This document shows positions 18,898 through 25,901 of a stretch of DNA of 64,000 nucleotides, one piece after another (positions within the stretch are counted from its first letter, which is position 1; each line of letters starts with the position of its first letter). The stretch comes from Candidatus Treponema equifaecale (lineage in GTDB: Bacteria > Spirochaetota > Spirochaetia > Treponematales > Treponemataceae): NCBI GenBank assembly GCA_018064905.1, contig JAGHUJ010000023.1, forward strand, positions 1 to 64,000, written 5' to 3'. The position numbers and the translations under genes are program-made. The notes below the pieces were generated by a model that worked only from the letters and a program-made list of their open reading frames with translations, made no database searches and was not told where the DNA came from.

Positions 18898-19047
18898 GTC
18901 TTCAACTGTAGCGTCAGGTGTTTTTGTCACTTCGACTGTAGCGTCGGGTGTATTTTGTCACTTCGACTGTAGCGTTAGCGGAATGGAGAAGTCTATCACA
19001 TTGCTTTGGTAGATTTCTCGACTGCACTGCGTTACGCTCGAAATGAC
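18898..19047. repeat. Arm-amplified palindromic repeat after gatA
   Basis: Units beginning GTC(A)TTC(A/G)ACTGTAGCGTC recur at 18898, 18926 and 18957 (spacings 28 and 31). The last unit runs into the complete palindrome ending GCTCGAAATGAC at 19047, with the TCTATC...TAGATTTCTCG centre. No gene is seen in 18846-19096. Confidence 0.8.
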
Positions 19048-19096
19048 ACGGCGCAGGAGACTCTTGCACTTATCCATACTCATTATTTCAGCAAAT

Positions 19097-19924
19097 ATGA
19101 AAATATTTTCTAAAATCATTTTTACGATTTCAATTCTGTTTTTTATTGCCGCAGGGTTGTTCTTTGTGAAATCTTATGTTGAGATGAACAGAATACCAGA
19201 ACCTGTTCCGGAGCCTGTGGAATCCTTTGCCAGCGGTGTTGTTCTTGCACCAACTGCAGGGCTGAATCTTTATGGCCGTGATGAAAAAATGCACAAGATT
19301 TCAAGTCTACAGAAAGGCGAAATTCTTCAGCTGCTCCAGATTGATGGAGAACTTCAGGAAAAAGTTTTTTCAGAAACAGATGCTGCGGAAGAAAAATATT
19401 TTCACGCCGTTCATGACAATCTGGACTATTGGGTTTTTGAAGATTATGTGGCTTTGGATTGTGTTCCTGCGCTGATAATCGAAAAAAGCAAAGTTTATAT
19501 GGAAGAAAATGCTGAAAGTCAGGTGGCTGCTACTCTTTCATTTGCCACAATTGTTGCGGTGAAAGAATCAAATGAAGAAAAGCCCTTTGCTTTAGTGCGA
19601 TGGTTCGACAAGTCCCAGCAGAAAATTCTGGAAGGATTCATTCCTTCAGAAAAAGTTTCTACATATATGGATGATGTTCAGGTGGCGGCAATTGTTGAAA
19701 AGCTTCGCAATACCTGGAGAGCCGTTGCAAGAAACGATTTGTTCAAAAAAGCCTTTTCGCTTAAACCAAGTCCAAAAATGCTGAAGGTTCTTCAGGGAGA
19801 GCAGGTTGAAGTGGTTACAAACAGCTACAAGGAAGCAGTTCGGGCTCTTCCCGGCAGCAGGTATCAGGTAAACATGGGTGAGTTGAACACAGTGGATCAA
19901 AGCAGGGATCCGTTCGCAAGATAA
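19097..19924 (+). CDS. Membrane-anchored protein with SH3-like domains
   Basis: A 275-residue product starting MKIFSKII, with a signal anchor of about 22 hydrophobic residues followed by a Pro/Glu linker (PEPVPEPVES). Two repeats look like bacterial SH3 folds: 'GVVLAPTAGLNLYGRDEKMHKISSLQKGEILQLLQ' with 'YWVFEDYVAL', and 'KVYMEENAESQVAATLSFATIVAVKE' ending 'EGFIPSEKVST'. The Tyr/Trp-rich ends match the SH3_3 pattern seen in envelope proteins that bind peptidoglycan. An ATG 54 bp upstream would add an Arg-rich tail and is less likely. No clear Shine-Dalgarno is seen. Function unknown; it separates gatA from gatB. Confidence 0.7.
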   Translation: MKIFSKIIFTISILFFIAAGLFFVKSYVEMNRIPEPVPEPVESFASGVVLAPTAGLNLYGRDEKMHKISSLQKGEILQLLQIDGELQEKVFSETDAAEEKYFHAVHDNLDYWVFEDYVALDCVPALIIEKSKVYMEENAESQVAATLSFATIVAVKESNEEKPFALVRWFDKSQQKILEGFIPSEKVSTYMDDVQVAAIVEKLRNTWRAVARNDLFKKAFSLKPSPKMLKVLQGEQVEVVTNSYKEAVRALPGSRYQVNMGELNTVDQSRDPFAR

Positions 19925-19940
19925 ATTGCAATTATCAAGC

Positions 19941-20080
19941 AGATTTCTCCATGCGCTACGCTTAGTCGAAATGACTCAAGCATATTTGCTAAGGTTGATT
20001 AGTCACCTCGAGTAAAATGTTTTTGTCACCTTGAGTAAAATGTTTTTGTCACCTTGAGCGAAGTCGAGAGGTCTATAAAT
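19941..20080. repeat. Palindromic repeat with 23-bp tandem arms before gatB
   Basis: 19941-19975 is a half element (AGATTTCTCC...GTCGAAATGAC). A 23-bp unit GTCACC(T/C)(T)GAGTAAAATG then recurs at 20002, 20025 and 20048. The third copy continues into GAGCGAAGTCGAGAGGTCTATAAA. The gatB start lies 32 bp further on. Confidence 0.8.
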
Positions 20081-20111
20081 AAAATTCAATTTTTGATATA
20101 CTGAGAGAACT

Positions 20112-21656
20112 ATGGCTATTGATAAATATGAAATCGTAATCGGATGCGAAATCCATACACAGCTTCTTACAAACACAAAGGCCTTCTGTGCCTGTGAAAA
20201 TAAATACGGCGGAATGCCAAACACACGTGTCTGCCCGGTTTGTCTTGGACTTCCTGGTGCTATGCCACGCATTTCTAAAGGCTATGTTGAGCTTGGTGCT
20301 GTTGCAGGTCTTGCTTTGAACTGTAATATTGCCCGCTTCACAAAATTTGACCGCAAGCACTATTTCTATCCTGACTTGGCTAAGGGATATCAGATCACTC
20401 AGTATGATATTCCTCTTTGTACAGACGGCCATGTTGATCTTCCAATGAGCCATTATTCAAAGGATGAGCAGAAAGGCGGGGAAAAGTTCCGTCCAAACAA
20501 TTTTAAGGGTGAGAACTGTATCGTAGAAAATGCCGGCAAAAAATACCGCCGTGTTCGCATTGAACGCATTCACCTTGAGGAAGACGTAGGTAAGTCTCTT
20601 CATCTTCAGGGGGCACATTCATACATCGACTACAACCGTTGTGGTACTCCACTTGTTGAAATCGTAACAAAACCGGATATGACTTCTCCTGATGAAGCTG
20701 CTCTTTTCATGCAGACAGTTCAGGAAATCTTGCGCTATGTAAAAGTAACAAACGGTAATCTTGAAGAAGGAAACATGCGCTGTGATGCCAACATCAACCT
20801 TAATGTTTGGGAAGACGGCAAGCTTTATCACACACCAATTTCTGAAATCAAGAACCTTAACTCATTCAAGGCAATCCGTGAGGCAACAGCATACGAAGCA
20901 AAGCGTCAGCTTGAAGAATTCATCAATGACCGTCAGGAATTCAATGCCGGATTCAAGGTTACTATGGGTTGGGATGAAGCTAAAGGTCAGACTGTTGTTC
21001 AGCGTACAAAGAACTCTTTCGTAGACTACCGCTTTGTTGTAGAACCAGACATCAAGCCTTTCAGCGTTGAAGAAGAACTTATCAAGCGTGCAGAAAGCCG
21101 CGTTGGTGAACTTCCAGAAGCAAAAAGAATCCGTCTCCAGAAGGATTATGGGCTTTCTGATTTTGACGTAGAAACTTTGACTTCAACCCGTGACCTTGCC
21201 TTGTGGTTTGAAGAAGCTGCAAAGGGTGCAAAAGACGTAAAGAAGGTTGCAAACTGGATTCTTGCTGAGCTTCTTGCGGTTCTCAACGAACAGAGAAAGT
21301 CCATTACTGAAGTTTCAATCACTCCAAAACATATCACAGACCTTGTAAATGCAATCGCAGACAAGAAAATTTCAAATGCACAGGGTAAGACAGTATTTGC
21401 AAAGATGCTGGAATCTGGAAAACTTCCTGCTGACATCATCAAAGAAGAAGGCATGGAAACTGTTTCTGATACTGGTGCAATTGAAGCTATTGTTGATAAA
21501 GTTATTGCCGACAATCCAAAGGCTGTTGAAGACTTTAAATCTGGTAAGACAAATGTTGTCGGATGGCTTACAGGACAGGTAATGAAGGCTTCTCAGGGCA
21601 AGGCAAATCCTGGAATGGCTTCTAAGCTGGTTGGTGAAAAACTGGCAAAACTGTAG
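20112..21656 (+). CDS. gatB: Asp/Glu-tRNA amidotransferase subunit B
   Basis: GatB binds the mischarged tRNA, activates its carboxylate with ATP and joins ammonia delivered from GatA. The 514-residue product shows 'YEIVIGCEIHTQLLTNTKAFCAC...NTRVCPVCLGLPGAMP' with the zinc cysteines, 'FDRKHYFYPDLAKGYQITQYDIPL', and the YqeY-like C-terminal helical tail (LPADIIKEEGMETVSD...NVVGWLTGQVMKASQGKANPG). A TATACT box ends 9 nt before the ATG, but GAGAG also lies just upstream of it. Separation from gatCA means it is probably transcribed from its own promoter. Confidence 0.96.
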   Translation: MAIDKYEIVIGCEIHTQLLTNTKAFCACENKYGGMPNTRVCPVCLGLPGAMPRISKGYVELGAVAGLALNCNIARFTKFDRKHYFYPDLAKGYQITQYDIPLCTDGHVDLPMSHYSKDEQKGGEKFRPNNFKGENCIVENAGKKYRRVRIERIHLEEDVGKSLHLQGAHSYIDYNRCGTPLVEIVTKPDMTSPDEAALFMQTVQEILRYVKVTNGNLEEGNMRCDANINLNVWEDGKLYHTPISEIKNLNSFKAIREATAYEAKRQLEEFINDRQEFNAGFKVTMGWDEAKGQTVVQRTKNSFVDYRFVVEPDIKPFSVEEELIKRAESRVGELPEAKRIRLQKDYGLSDFDVETLTSTRDLALWFEEAAKGAKDVKKVANWILAELLAVLNEQRKSITEVSITPKHITDLVNAIADKKISNAQGKTVFAKMLESGKLPADIIKEEGMETVSDTGAIEAIVDKVIADNPKAVEDFKSGKTNVVGWLTGQVMKASQGKANPGMASKLVGEKLAKL

Positions 21657-21701
21657 AAGATTGAGAATTACAAATTAAGAATTAGAATTTAAGAATTGCA
21701 A

Positions 21702-22535
21702 ATGACAGAAGTTCAGAATTTGGCAAAATCTATCTCTCTGCGCTACGGAACCATAAAACGTGCCCGCGGATGCTTTTTGTATACTGAAAAAGGCATCCGT
21801 CTTACTGATTTGTATCAGGAGGGCGGCAGGGCAATTCTTGGCTGGGGCGGAAAAGGTGCCTTCACAATTCTTAAAAATGTTCTTGAACGTGGTATCACAG
21901 GATCTTATTTTACAGATTTTTCTTTGAGCAGCACAAAATACAAGTCTCAGTTGAGCCGCGCCCTTAGTCAGCTTTTTGCCGGGGATCGAACTGCCTATAT
22001 GTTCAAATCAAAGAACGAGGCTTTGCAGGCAGCAATCAAAATTTCACCGGATTCAACTTCAATTTACCGTCCCTGGAATCCTGAAAACATTGACTGGAGA
22101 GATGTGGACTGCATCATATTCACACCAGCTCTGCCTTGGACGGACGATATTTACATTCTTGTGGTAAAAGATGGCTTGGTTGGAGTTTCTGATGAGTGTA
22201 AAATTCCAAATGTAGATTTTGAAAACGCGAACCAGCTTTCTGCACCAATCTGTGCGGCTGTAACCCGTTCTGTTTTTGACCTTATCAAAGCCTTGCAGGA
22301 GCGCGAGGAAAAACACTGGTTCATCTTTGACAAAATTCTTACAAAATACTGGACTCGTAAAGGTCCATATCTTTTTCCAAAAATTTCACAGGACGAATAT
22401 TCTGCATTTGTAGAACACTGCCTGGAATGTGAGCTTGTAATCAGCCCTGAATACAACCAGCCTAGCATTGTGCCATTTGGTGCAGCTTTGGGGGCTTTCA
22501 GAAAATTGGAGAAGAATCCTTATGGCTCAAACTGA
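21702..22535 (+). CDS. Hypothetical protein with aminotransferase-like N-terminus
   Basis: A 277-residue soluble protein. Its start reads 'LYTEKGIRLTDLYQEGGRAILGWGGKGAFTILKNVLERG', which resembles the N-terminal arm of class III aminotransferases (the glutamate-1-semialdehyde aminomutase type), and 'DCIIFTPALPWTDDIYILVVKDGLVG' lies where the PLP domain core would be. No obvious PLP-lysine context is present and the protein is much shorter than the 430 residues usual there, so it may be a degenerate or unrelated relative. ATG at 21702 is preferred to TTG at 21696. It overlaps the next gene by 14 bp. Confidence 0.65.
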   Translation: MTEVQNLAKSISLRYGTIKRARGCFLYTEKGIRLTDLYQEGGRAILGWGGKGAFTILKNVLERGITGSYFTDFSLSSTKYKSQLSRALSQLFAGDRTAYMFKSKNEALQAAIKISPDSTSIYRPWNPENIDWRDVDCIIFTPALPWTDDIYILVVKDGLVGVSDECKIPNVDFENANQLSAPICAAVTRSVFDLIKALQEREEKHWFIFDKILTKYWTRKGPYLFPKISQDEYSAFVEHCLECELVISPEYNQPSIVPFGAALGAFRKLEKNPYGSN

Positions 22536-22836
22536 TTTGGTTCTGTTCATCGCAAAACTGGTTGCCGGCGGAATAATTGCTTTTCTTGCTATTATGCTTT
22601 GGAGCAAAACCCGTCATGTCAGCTGGATGTGTCTTGTTACTGGTGAAGTTTTTTCATATGCGGCAATTGTATTTGAACTTTTGGTAAAGCTTGGAGTAGC
22701 CAGTTCAACAAATCTGCCTTTTTTTGGTTTTGGCGTTGAAGGAATTCTCCTGCTTTTGAACATTGCCACATCGCTTTTCATTATTGTAGCTTTCATCATG
22801 CTTTTAGCCAGCAGTTCGAGGGGTGAAAATGTCTAA
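22522..22836 (+). CDS. Small integral membrane protein, three TM segments
   Basis: A 104-residue protein with three hydrophobic segments (FIAKLVAGGIIAFLAIMLW, CLVTGEVFSYAAIVFELLV, LLLLNIATSLFIIVAFIMLL). The ATG at 22522 has GGAG 10 nt upstream and lies inside the end of the previous gene, while its own end overlaps the next gene by 8 bp, so the three genes are translationally linked. I do not recognise the family. Confidence 0.75.
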   Translation: MAQTDLVLFIAKLVAGGIIAFLAIMLWSKTRHVSWMCLVTGEVFSYAAIVFELLVKLGVASSTNLPFFGFGVEGILLLLNIATSLFIIVAFIMLLASSSRGENV

Positions 22837-23287
22837 GGCTTCTGAATATTGGAATGAGTATCTTACAAAGACCGGACAGAAAGCTGAAGAAGCTGGCTTT
22901 ACTGGTGAACTTTGCTTTGAGGATTCTGGTTTTAACGGAATGGAAAAGCTGAACCTGATTCTCAGCGGCAGAAAAACTGCGATTTTTTCAGCCTTTGATT
23001 CATATATTGTGAACCGAGAGCCTGTTCCTGTGTGTGGTGAAGTTTACATTGTTGAAGACGGTGAAAAAAATCCAAAGTGCATAATTGAAGTTACTGACGT
23101 GAACATTCTGCCATTCTGTGATATAAGCTGGAATCTTGCTCAGCGTGAAGGTGAAGATGAGAATTTCAGTCAGTGGCGGGAAAAACAAATTGAATATATG
23201 AAGGACGAGGCTGATCTTTGTGGCTTTGATTTTAACGAAGGCTCAAGGGTTGTGTGCCAGATCTTTCAGGTAATTTATAGAGCATAA
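22829..23287 (+). CDS. ASCH-domain protein
   Basis: A 152-residue soluble protein. The central part, 'LNLILSGRKTAIFSAFDSYIVNREPVPVCGEVYIVEDGEKNPKCIIEVTDVNILPFCDIS' and 'AQREGEDENFSQWREKQIEYM', fits the ASCH fold (a PUA-like RNA- or nucleotide-binding barrel), with the conserved SGRKTA block. ASCH proteins of this length include small ribonucleases and amidohydrolases acting on modified nucleosides; which applies is unknown. ATG 22829 is preferred to GTG 22823 because GAGGGG lies at proper spacing. It overlaps the upstream membrane protein gene. Confidence 0.8.
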   Translation: MSKASEYWNEYLTKTGQKAEEAGFTGELCFEDSGFNGMEKLNLILSGRKTAIFSAFDSYIVNREPVPVCGEVYIVEDGEKNPKCIIEVTDVNILPFCDISWNLAQREGEDENFSQWREKQIEYMKDEADLCGFDFNEGSRVVCQIFQVIYRA

Positions 23288-23313
23288 AAGCATAATTTAA
23301 GGAGGAAAAAATT

Positions 23314-23709
23314 ATGGCAAAAAAATCAAGCTCACTTTTTTGGACAATTCTTAATCTGGCAGTTGGTGTAATGCTTGCTGTTGGCGGTATCTGGGCTTTG
23401 CAGGGTGGCGGTGACTTTGCTGCAAAAGCTTTGAAGGGGCTTTCTTCTGGCGACATGTCTAAGATTCTTGGAATTGTATTCGGTGTAATTGAGCTTTTGT
23501 CTGGTATTTTCATCATTCTTCAGCTTTTTATCGGCGACAGAATGGGCCAGCTTGGAACAATCCTTAAGCTTATTATTGTAATTGTATGGGCTGTTGCAAT
23601 CGTAATTGCAGATATTTTGAACGGAAACTTTGGCAATTTCCTTTCATGGCTCTACACATTTGCAGGTCATCTGATCGTACTTGCTGCTTTGCTTGTAACA
23701 AGAGACTAA
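23314..23709 (+). CDS. Small membrane protein with four TM segments
   Basis: A 131-residue protein with four hydrophobic stretches (ILNLAVGVMLAVGGIWALQ, ILGIVFGVIELLSGIFIILQLFI, LIIVIVWAVAIVIADIL, WLYTFAGHLIVLAALLV). A strong AAGGAGG ribosome-binding site precedes it, suggesting good expression. It starts 27 bp after the ASCH gene and is followed by a terminator shared with the convergent tRNA gene. No family recognised. Confidence 0.75.
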   Translation: MAKKSSSLFWTILNLAVGVMLAVGGIWALQGGGDFAAKALKGLSSGDMSKILGIVFGVIELLSGIFIILQLFIGDRMGQLGTILKLIIVIVWAVAIVIADILNGNFGNFLSWLYTFAGHLIVLAALLVTRD

Positions 23710-23733
23710 AAAAACATTATCTTGTAAATAACG

Positions 23734-23798
23734 AAAAAGCCCCTGACGGTTTTGTTTAGAATTGTAATTCATAAACATGTTGTCAGGGGCTTTTTTTT
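23734..23798. terminator. Bidirectional Rho-independent terminator
   Basis: AAAAAGCCCCTGAC (23734-23747) pairs with GTCAGGGGC plus the T run (23782-23798). It ends the plus-strand membrane protein gene, and because the left arm begins with A5, it gives a T5 tract on the minus strand and can end the tRNA transcript. Confidence 0.88.
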
Positions 23799-23871
23799 GA
23801 CCCATACACGAGTCGAACGTGCGACCTGTTGCTTAGGAGGCAACCGCTCTATCCAGCTGAGCTAATGGATC
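23798..23871 (-). tRNA. tRNA-Arg (anticodon CCU)
   Basis: Read on the minus strand, the acceptor stem GATCCAT pairs with ATGGGTC with a single T:G. The D arm is AGCTCAGCTGGATAGAGC, the anticodon stem GTTGC/GCAAC holds loop CTCCTAA (anticodon CCT, reading AGG), and the T arm contains GTTCGACTC. The discriminator base is A. The 3' CCA is not encoded, since A residues follow. Confidence 0.93.
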
Positions 23872-23906
23872 AGATTGTATTAGGGTATCAGTTTTTCGCC
23901 ATTTAC

Positions 23907-24587
23907 TCAACTAACTGCAAAAGTCTCTGAGAGAATCTCAGGCAGTCTGCAGACCTCTTCAGCTCCGCTTACTAGAATTCCTCCCATTCCCAGCTGAATT
24001 GCCAGATCAAGGTCAATGTCATAGCGGTCTCCAATGGAAATGCATTCTGAATATTCTATCTGTTTGCCTGTGGCCTTTCTTGAAATTTCCAAAGCCAGAT
24101 CCAGAATCTTCTTAGAAGGTTTTGAAGCCATGCAGCTGTCCAGTCCAACAATTTCCGGAAAAAGTTCTGAAATGCCTATTACTTCCAGCGTTTTTCTTGC
24201 AGGGAGCACAGGATTGTTGGTAACGCAGATCATATAGTAGTTTTTTGAAAGCTCTGTAAGAGATCTGATCAGCGGTTCGTCCCGATGAAGATATTCTGCA
24301 GGATCAAAGAGTCGCTTTCGCCATTCTATGCTGGTTTCGATTGAAACTCCAAAATGAGTGAACAGGTTCCCCAAAGAGATTTTCTGACCGTTGTTTTCCT
24401 GTGCCCATTTTTTTCTGAAATCTGAAACTTTTTTTCTGGCTTCTTCTGCTGTGATTCCGTTTAGTTCAGCCCAGTAGCGTACCTGGGAATCTATCTGCTC
24501 ATGGGCATAACTCTGGCAGGTGTAGAGGGTTGAATCGATGTCAAAAATTAAGACTTTTGCTTTTTTGGGCAAGTTGAAGGTCTGCAT
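23907..24587 (-). CDS. HAD-superfamily phosphatase, pyrimidine 5'-nucleotidase-like
   Basis: All four HAD motifs are visible in the 226-residue product: motif I 'LIFDIDSTLYTC' (nucleophile DxDxT), motif II 'CVTNNP', motif III Lys in 'ASKPSKK' and motif IV 'SIGDRYDIDLDLA'. The helical cap between motif I and II (AELNGITAEEARKKVSDFRKKW...LGNLFTHFG) matches the Sdt1/pyrimidine 5'-nucleotidase (TIGR01993) group, which dephosphorylates nucleotides or small phosphate esters. Substrate is not predictable. It follows the FGGY kinase by 3 bp on the same strand. Confidence 0.85.
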   Translation of the reverse strand: MQTFNLPKKAKVLIFDIDSTLYTCQSYAHEQIDSQVRYWAELNGITAEEARKKVSDFRKKWAQENNGQKISLGNLFTHFGVSIETSIEWRKRLFDPAEYLHRDEPLIRSLTELSKNYYMICVTNNPVLPARKTLEVIGISELFPEIVGLDSCMASKPSKKILDLALEISRKATGKQIEYSECISIGDRYDIDLDLAIQLGMGGILVSGAEEVCRLPEILSETFAVS

Positions 24588-24590
24588 GTT

Positions 24591-25757
24591 CTATAGTCCC
24601 ATGGCAAAGCAGCCTTCCACAATGTCGTCGTAGTCACCAAGTCCGATTCTGGCGAGAATCAGGTCTCCGATAAGCTCTGCATCGGTGCAGTATTGTGGAG
24701 TGATTTTTAGGCCGCTTTGCTTTTCCTTTTCTTGAATTAAATTTTCGTTCAGTGCCTGGCCGCCGGTGATTGTCATCTCTTGTGGAAAATATTCCCCTGA
24801 AGCTTCGGCGGCCTGCTTAAGCTGTGCCACCGCTGAACCAAAGTCTTCGCCGGCTTTAAGCAGTTTGCCTAAATTCCAGAAACCGGTGGAAACTGACGGT
24901 AATGTGCGAAGACCTTCTGCAAATACCGGCTTTGTTGTGCAGAGATTCAATCCTTCTGTGGAGCCGGCCCTGTCGCACAATTTTCCAGGAAGCACTGTTC
25001 CAGTTCCAATCAGGGCAACTGCAAAGTCAGGGCCGCCGCAGAAAACCAGAGTGCCGATGTAAAGTCCTGTAAGTTCCTGTGCTTCAGCAGTAATTTGTCC
25101 TGCAAATTTTCCAGATTTAACAAAGGGCGGAAGCTTGTCCGAGTCTCTTTGAGTAAATCCGCAGCGCAAAAGCTCTTCATGCGTCCAGTAGGCCGGAACA
25201 AAGCGTTCCTCTGGAAGAATTGTAAGGGCCTTTCCTGTAAGCTTGTAGATAAGATATTCCGGCCCTGAAAATATTCTGCTTGCCTTGTTCCATTCTGTGG
25301 GGTACAGCTGTTTGAATGCTAGAAGCCGCGGAATAAAAATGGATTTTGTCTTAGGCAGGGTCAGGCTGGAAGGGATTGGCTCGTTGTGAAGAAGTGTAAT
25401 TGGTTGGAAAGTGTGAGCGCTGGGAACCCCGGAGTTGCCCGCAGGGCAATGAGCGTTAGCGAAGGGTGGACATAGCGACGGCTTTAAGCCGGCACACCCT
25501 TTGTTTTCTGCATTTAAATTTTCAGATTCAGCTACAATGGTTGGACCGTTGCCGCTGATGCAGATTGCTTCAATTCCGTAGTCTGGATTTTTTTGTGTAA
25601 GTTCAGAAACTGCCTTTTTTAGCGCCGGTAACCATTCCTCTGCGTGACCTGTGACAAAATTCTGGCGGGAAACAAAAACTGGCTCTTTTTTGTCTGTCAT
25701 AAGTGCCGCTTTAAGAGAAGATGTTCCAATGTCAACGCAAAGAATAGTATCTGGCAT
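24591..25757 (-). CDS. FGGY-family carbohydrate kinase carrying an inserted repeat
   Basis: Actin-fold sugar kinase, 388 residues. Phosphate-1 motif 'LCVDIGTSSLKAALM' opens the protein. 'FCGGPDFAVALIGTGTVLPGKLCDRAGSTEGLN' is the phosphate-2/adenosine region, and 'EMTITGGQALNENLIQEKEKQSGLKI' is the FGGY C-terminal signature. The protein is shorter than the usual 480-500, so the C-terminal helices are reduced, and the sugar is unknown. Residues about 86-116 (Cys/Pro/Ala-rich, including CPPFANAHCPAGN) are encoded by a palindromic segment inserted in frame between the first phosphate-binding region and the kinase core. Adjacent to a HAD phosphatase, which suggests a sugar-phosphate salvage pair. 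Confidence 0.85.
   Translation of the reverse strand: MPDTILCVDIGTSSLKAALMTDKKEPVFVSRQNFVTGHAEEWLPALKKAVSELTQKNPDYGIEAICISGNGPTIVAESENLNAENKGCAGLKPSLCPPFANAHCPAGNSGVPSAHTFQPITLLHNEPIPSSLTLPKTKSIFIPRLLAFKQLYPTEWNKASRIFSGPEYLIYKLTGKALTILPEERFVPAYWTHEELLRCGFTQRDSDKLPPFVKSGKFAGQITAEAQELTGLYIGTLVFCGGPDFAVALIGTGTVLPGKLCDRAGSTEGLNLCTTKPVFAEGLRTLPSVSTGFWNLGKLLKAGEDFGSAVAQLKQAAEASGEYFPQEMTITGGQALNENLIQEKEKQSGLKITPQYCTDAELIGDLILARIGLGDYDDIVEGCFAMGL
25408..25503 (-). repeat. In-frame palindromic insert in the FGGY kinase gene
   Basis: About 96 bp bounded on the plus strand by AAAGTGTG (25408-25415) and CACACCCTTT (25493-25502), which are complementary with a two-base bulge. Internal hairpins include TTGCCCGCAGGGCAA (25435-25449) and GACGGCTTTAAGCCGGC (25478-25492 region). 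The segment GGCTTTAAGCC resembles GGCTTACGCC in the element at 50982. Confidence 0.78.
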
Positions 25758-25792
25758 AAAAAAATATGGGGTTGTCTAACAAGTTAAAATAT

Positions 25793-25848
25793 GTCACCTC
25801 GAACAAGGTCGAGAGCTCTGTAGATTTCTCCACTTCGGTCGAAATGAC
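25793..25848. repeat. Intergenic palindromic repeat (GTCACCTCGA...TCGAAATGAC)
   Basis: A single complete copy between the prs and FGGY genes: GTCACCTCGA (25793-25802), centre TCTGTAGATTTCTCCAC, closing GGTCGAAATGAC (25838-25848). It belongs to the same family as 15116-15184 and 38117-38197. Confidence 0.8.
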
Positions 25849-25901
25849 AAATTGTTTCTTTTGAGACATCCCCATTAAAACAAAATAAAGTTCTGTTTTT
25901 G

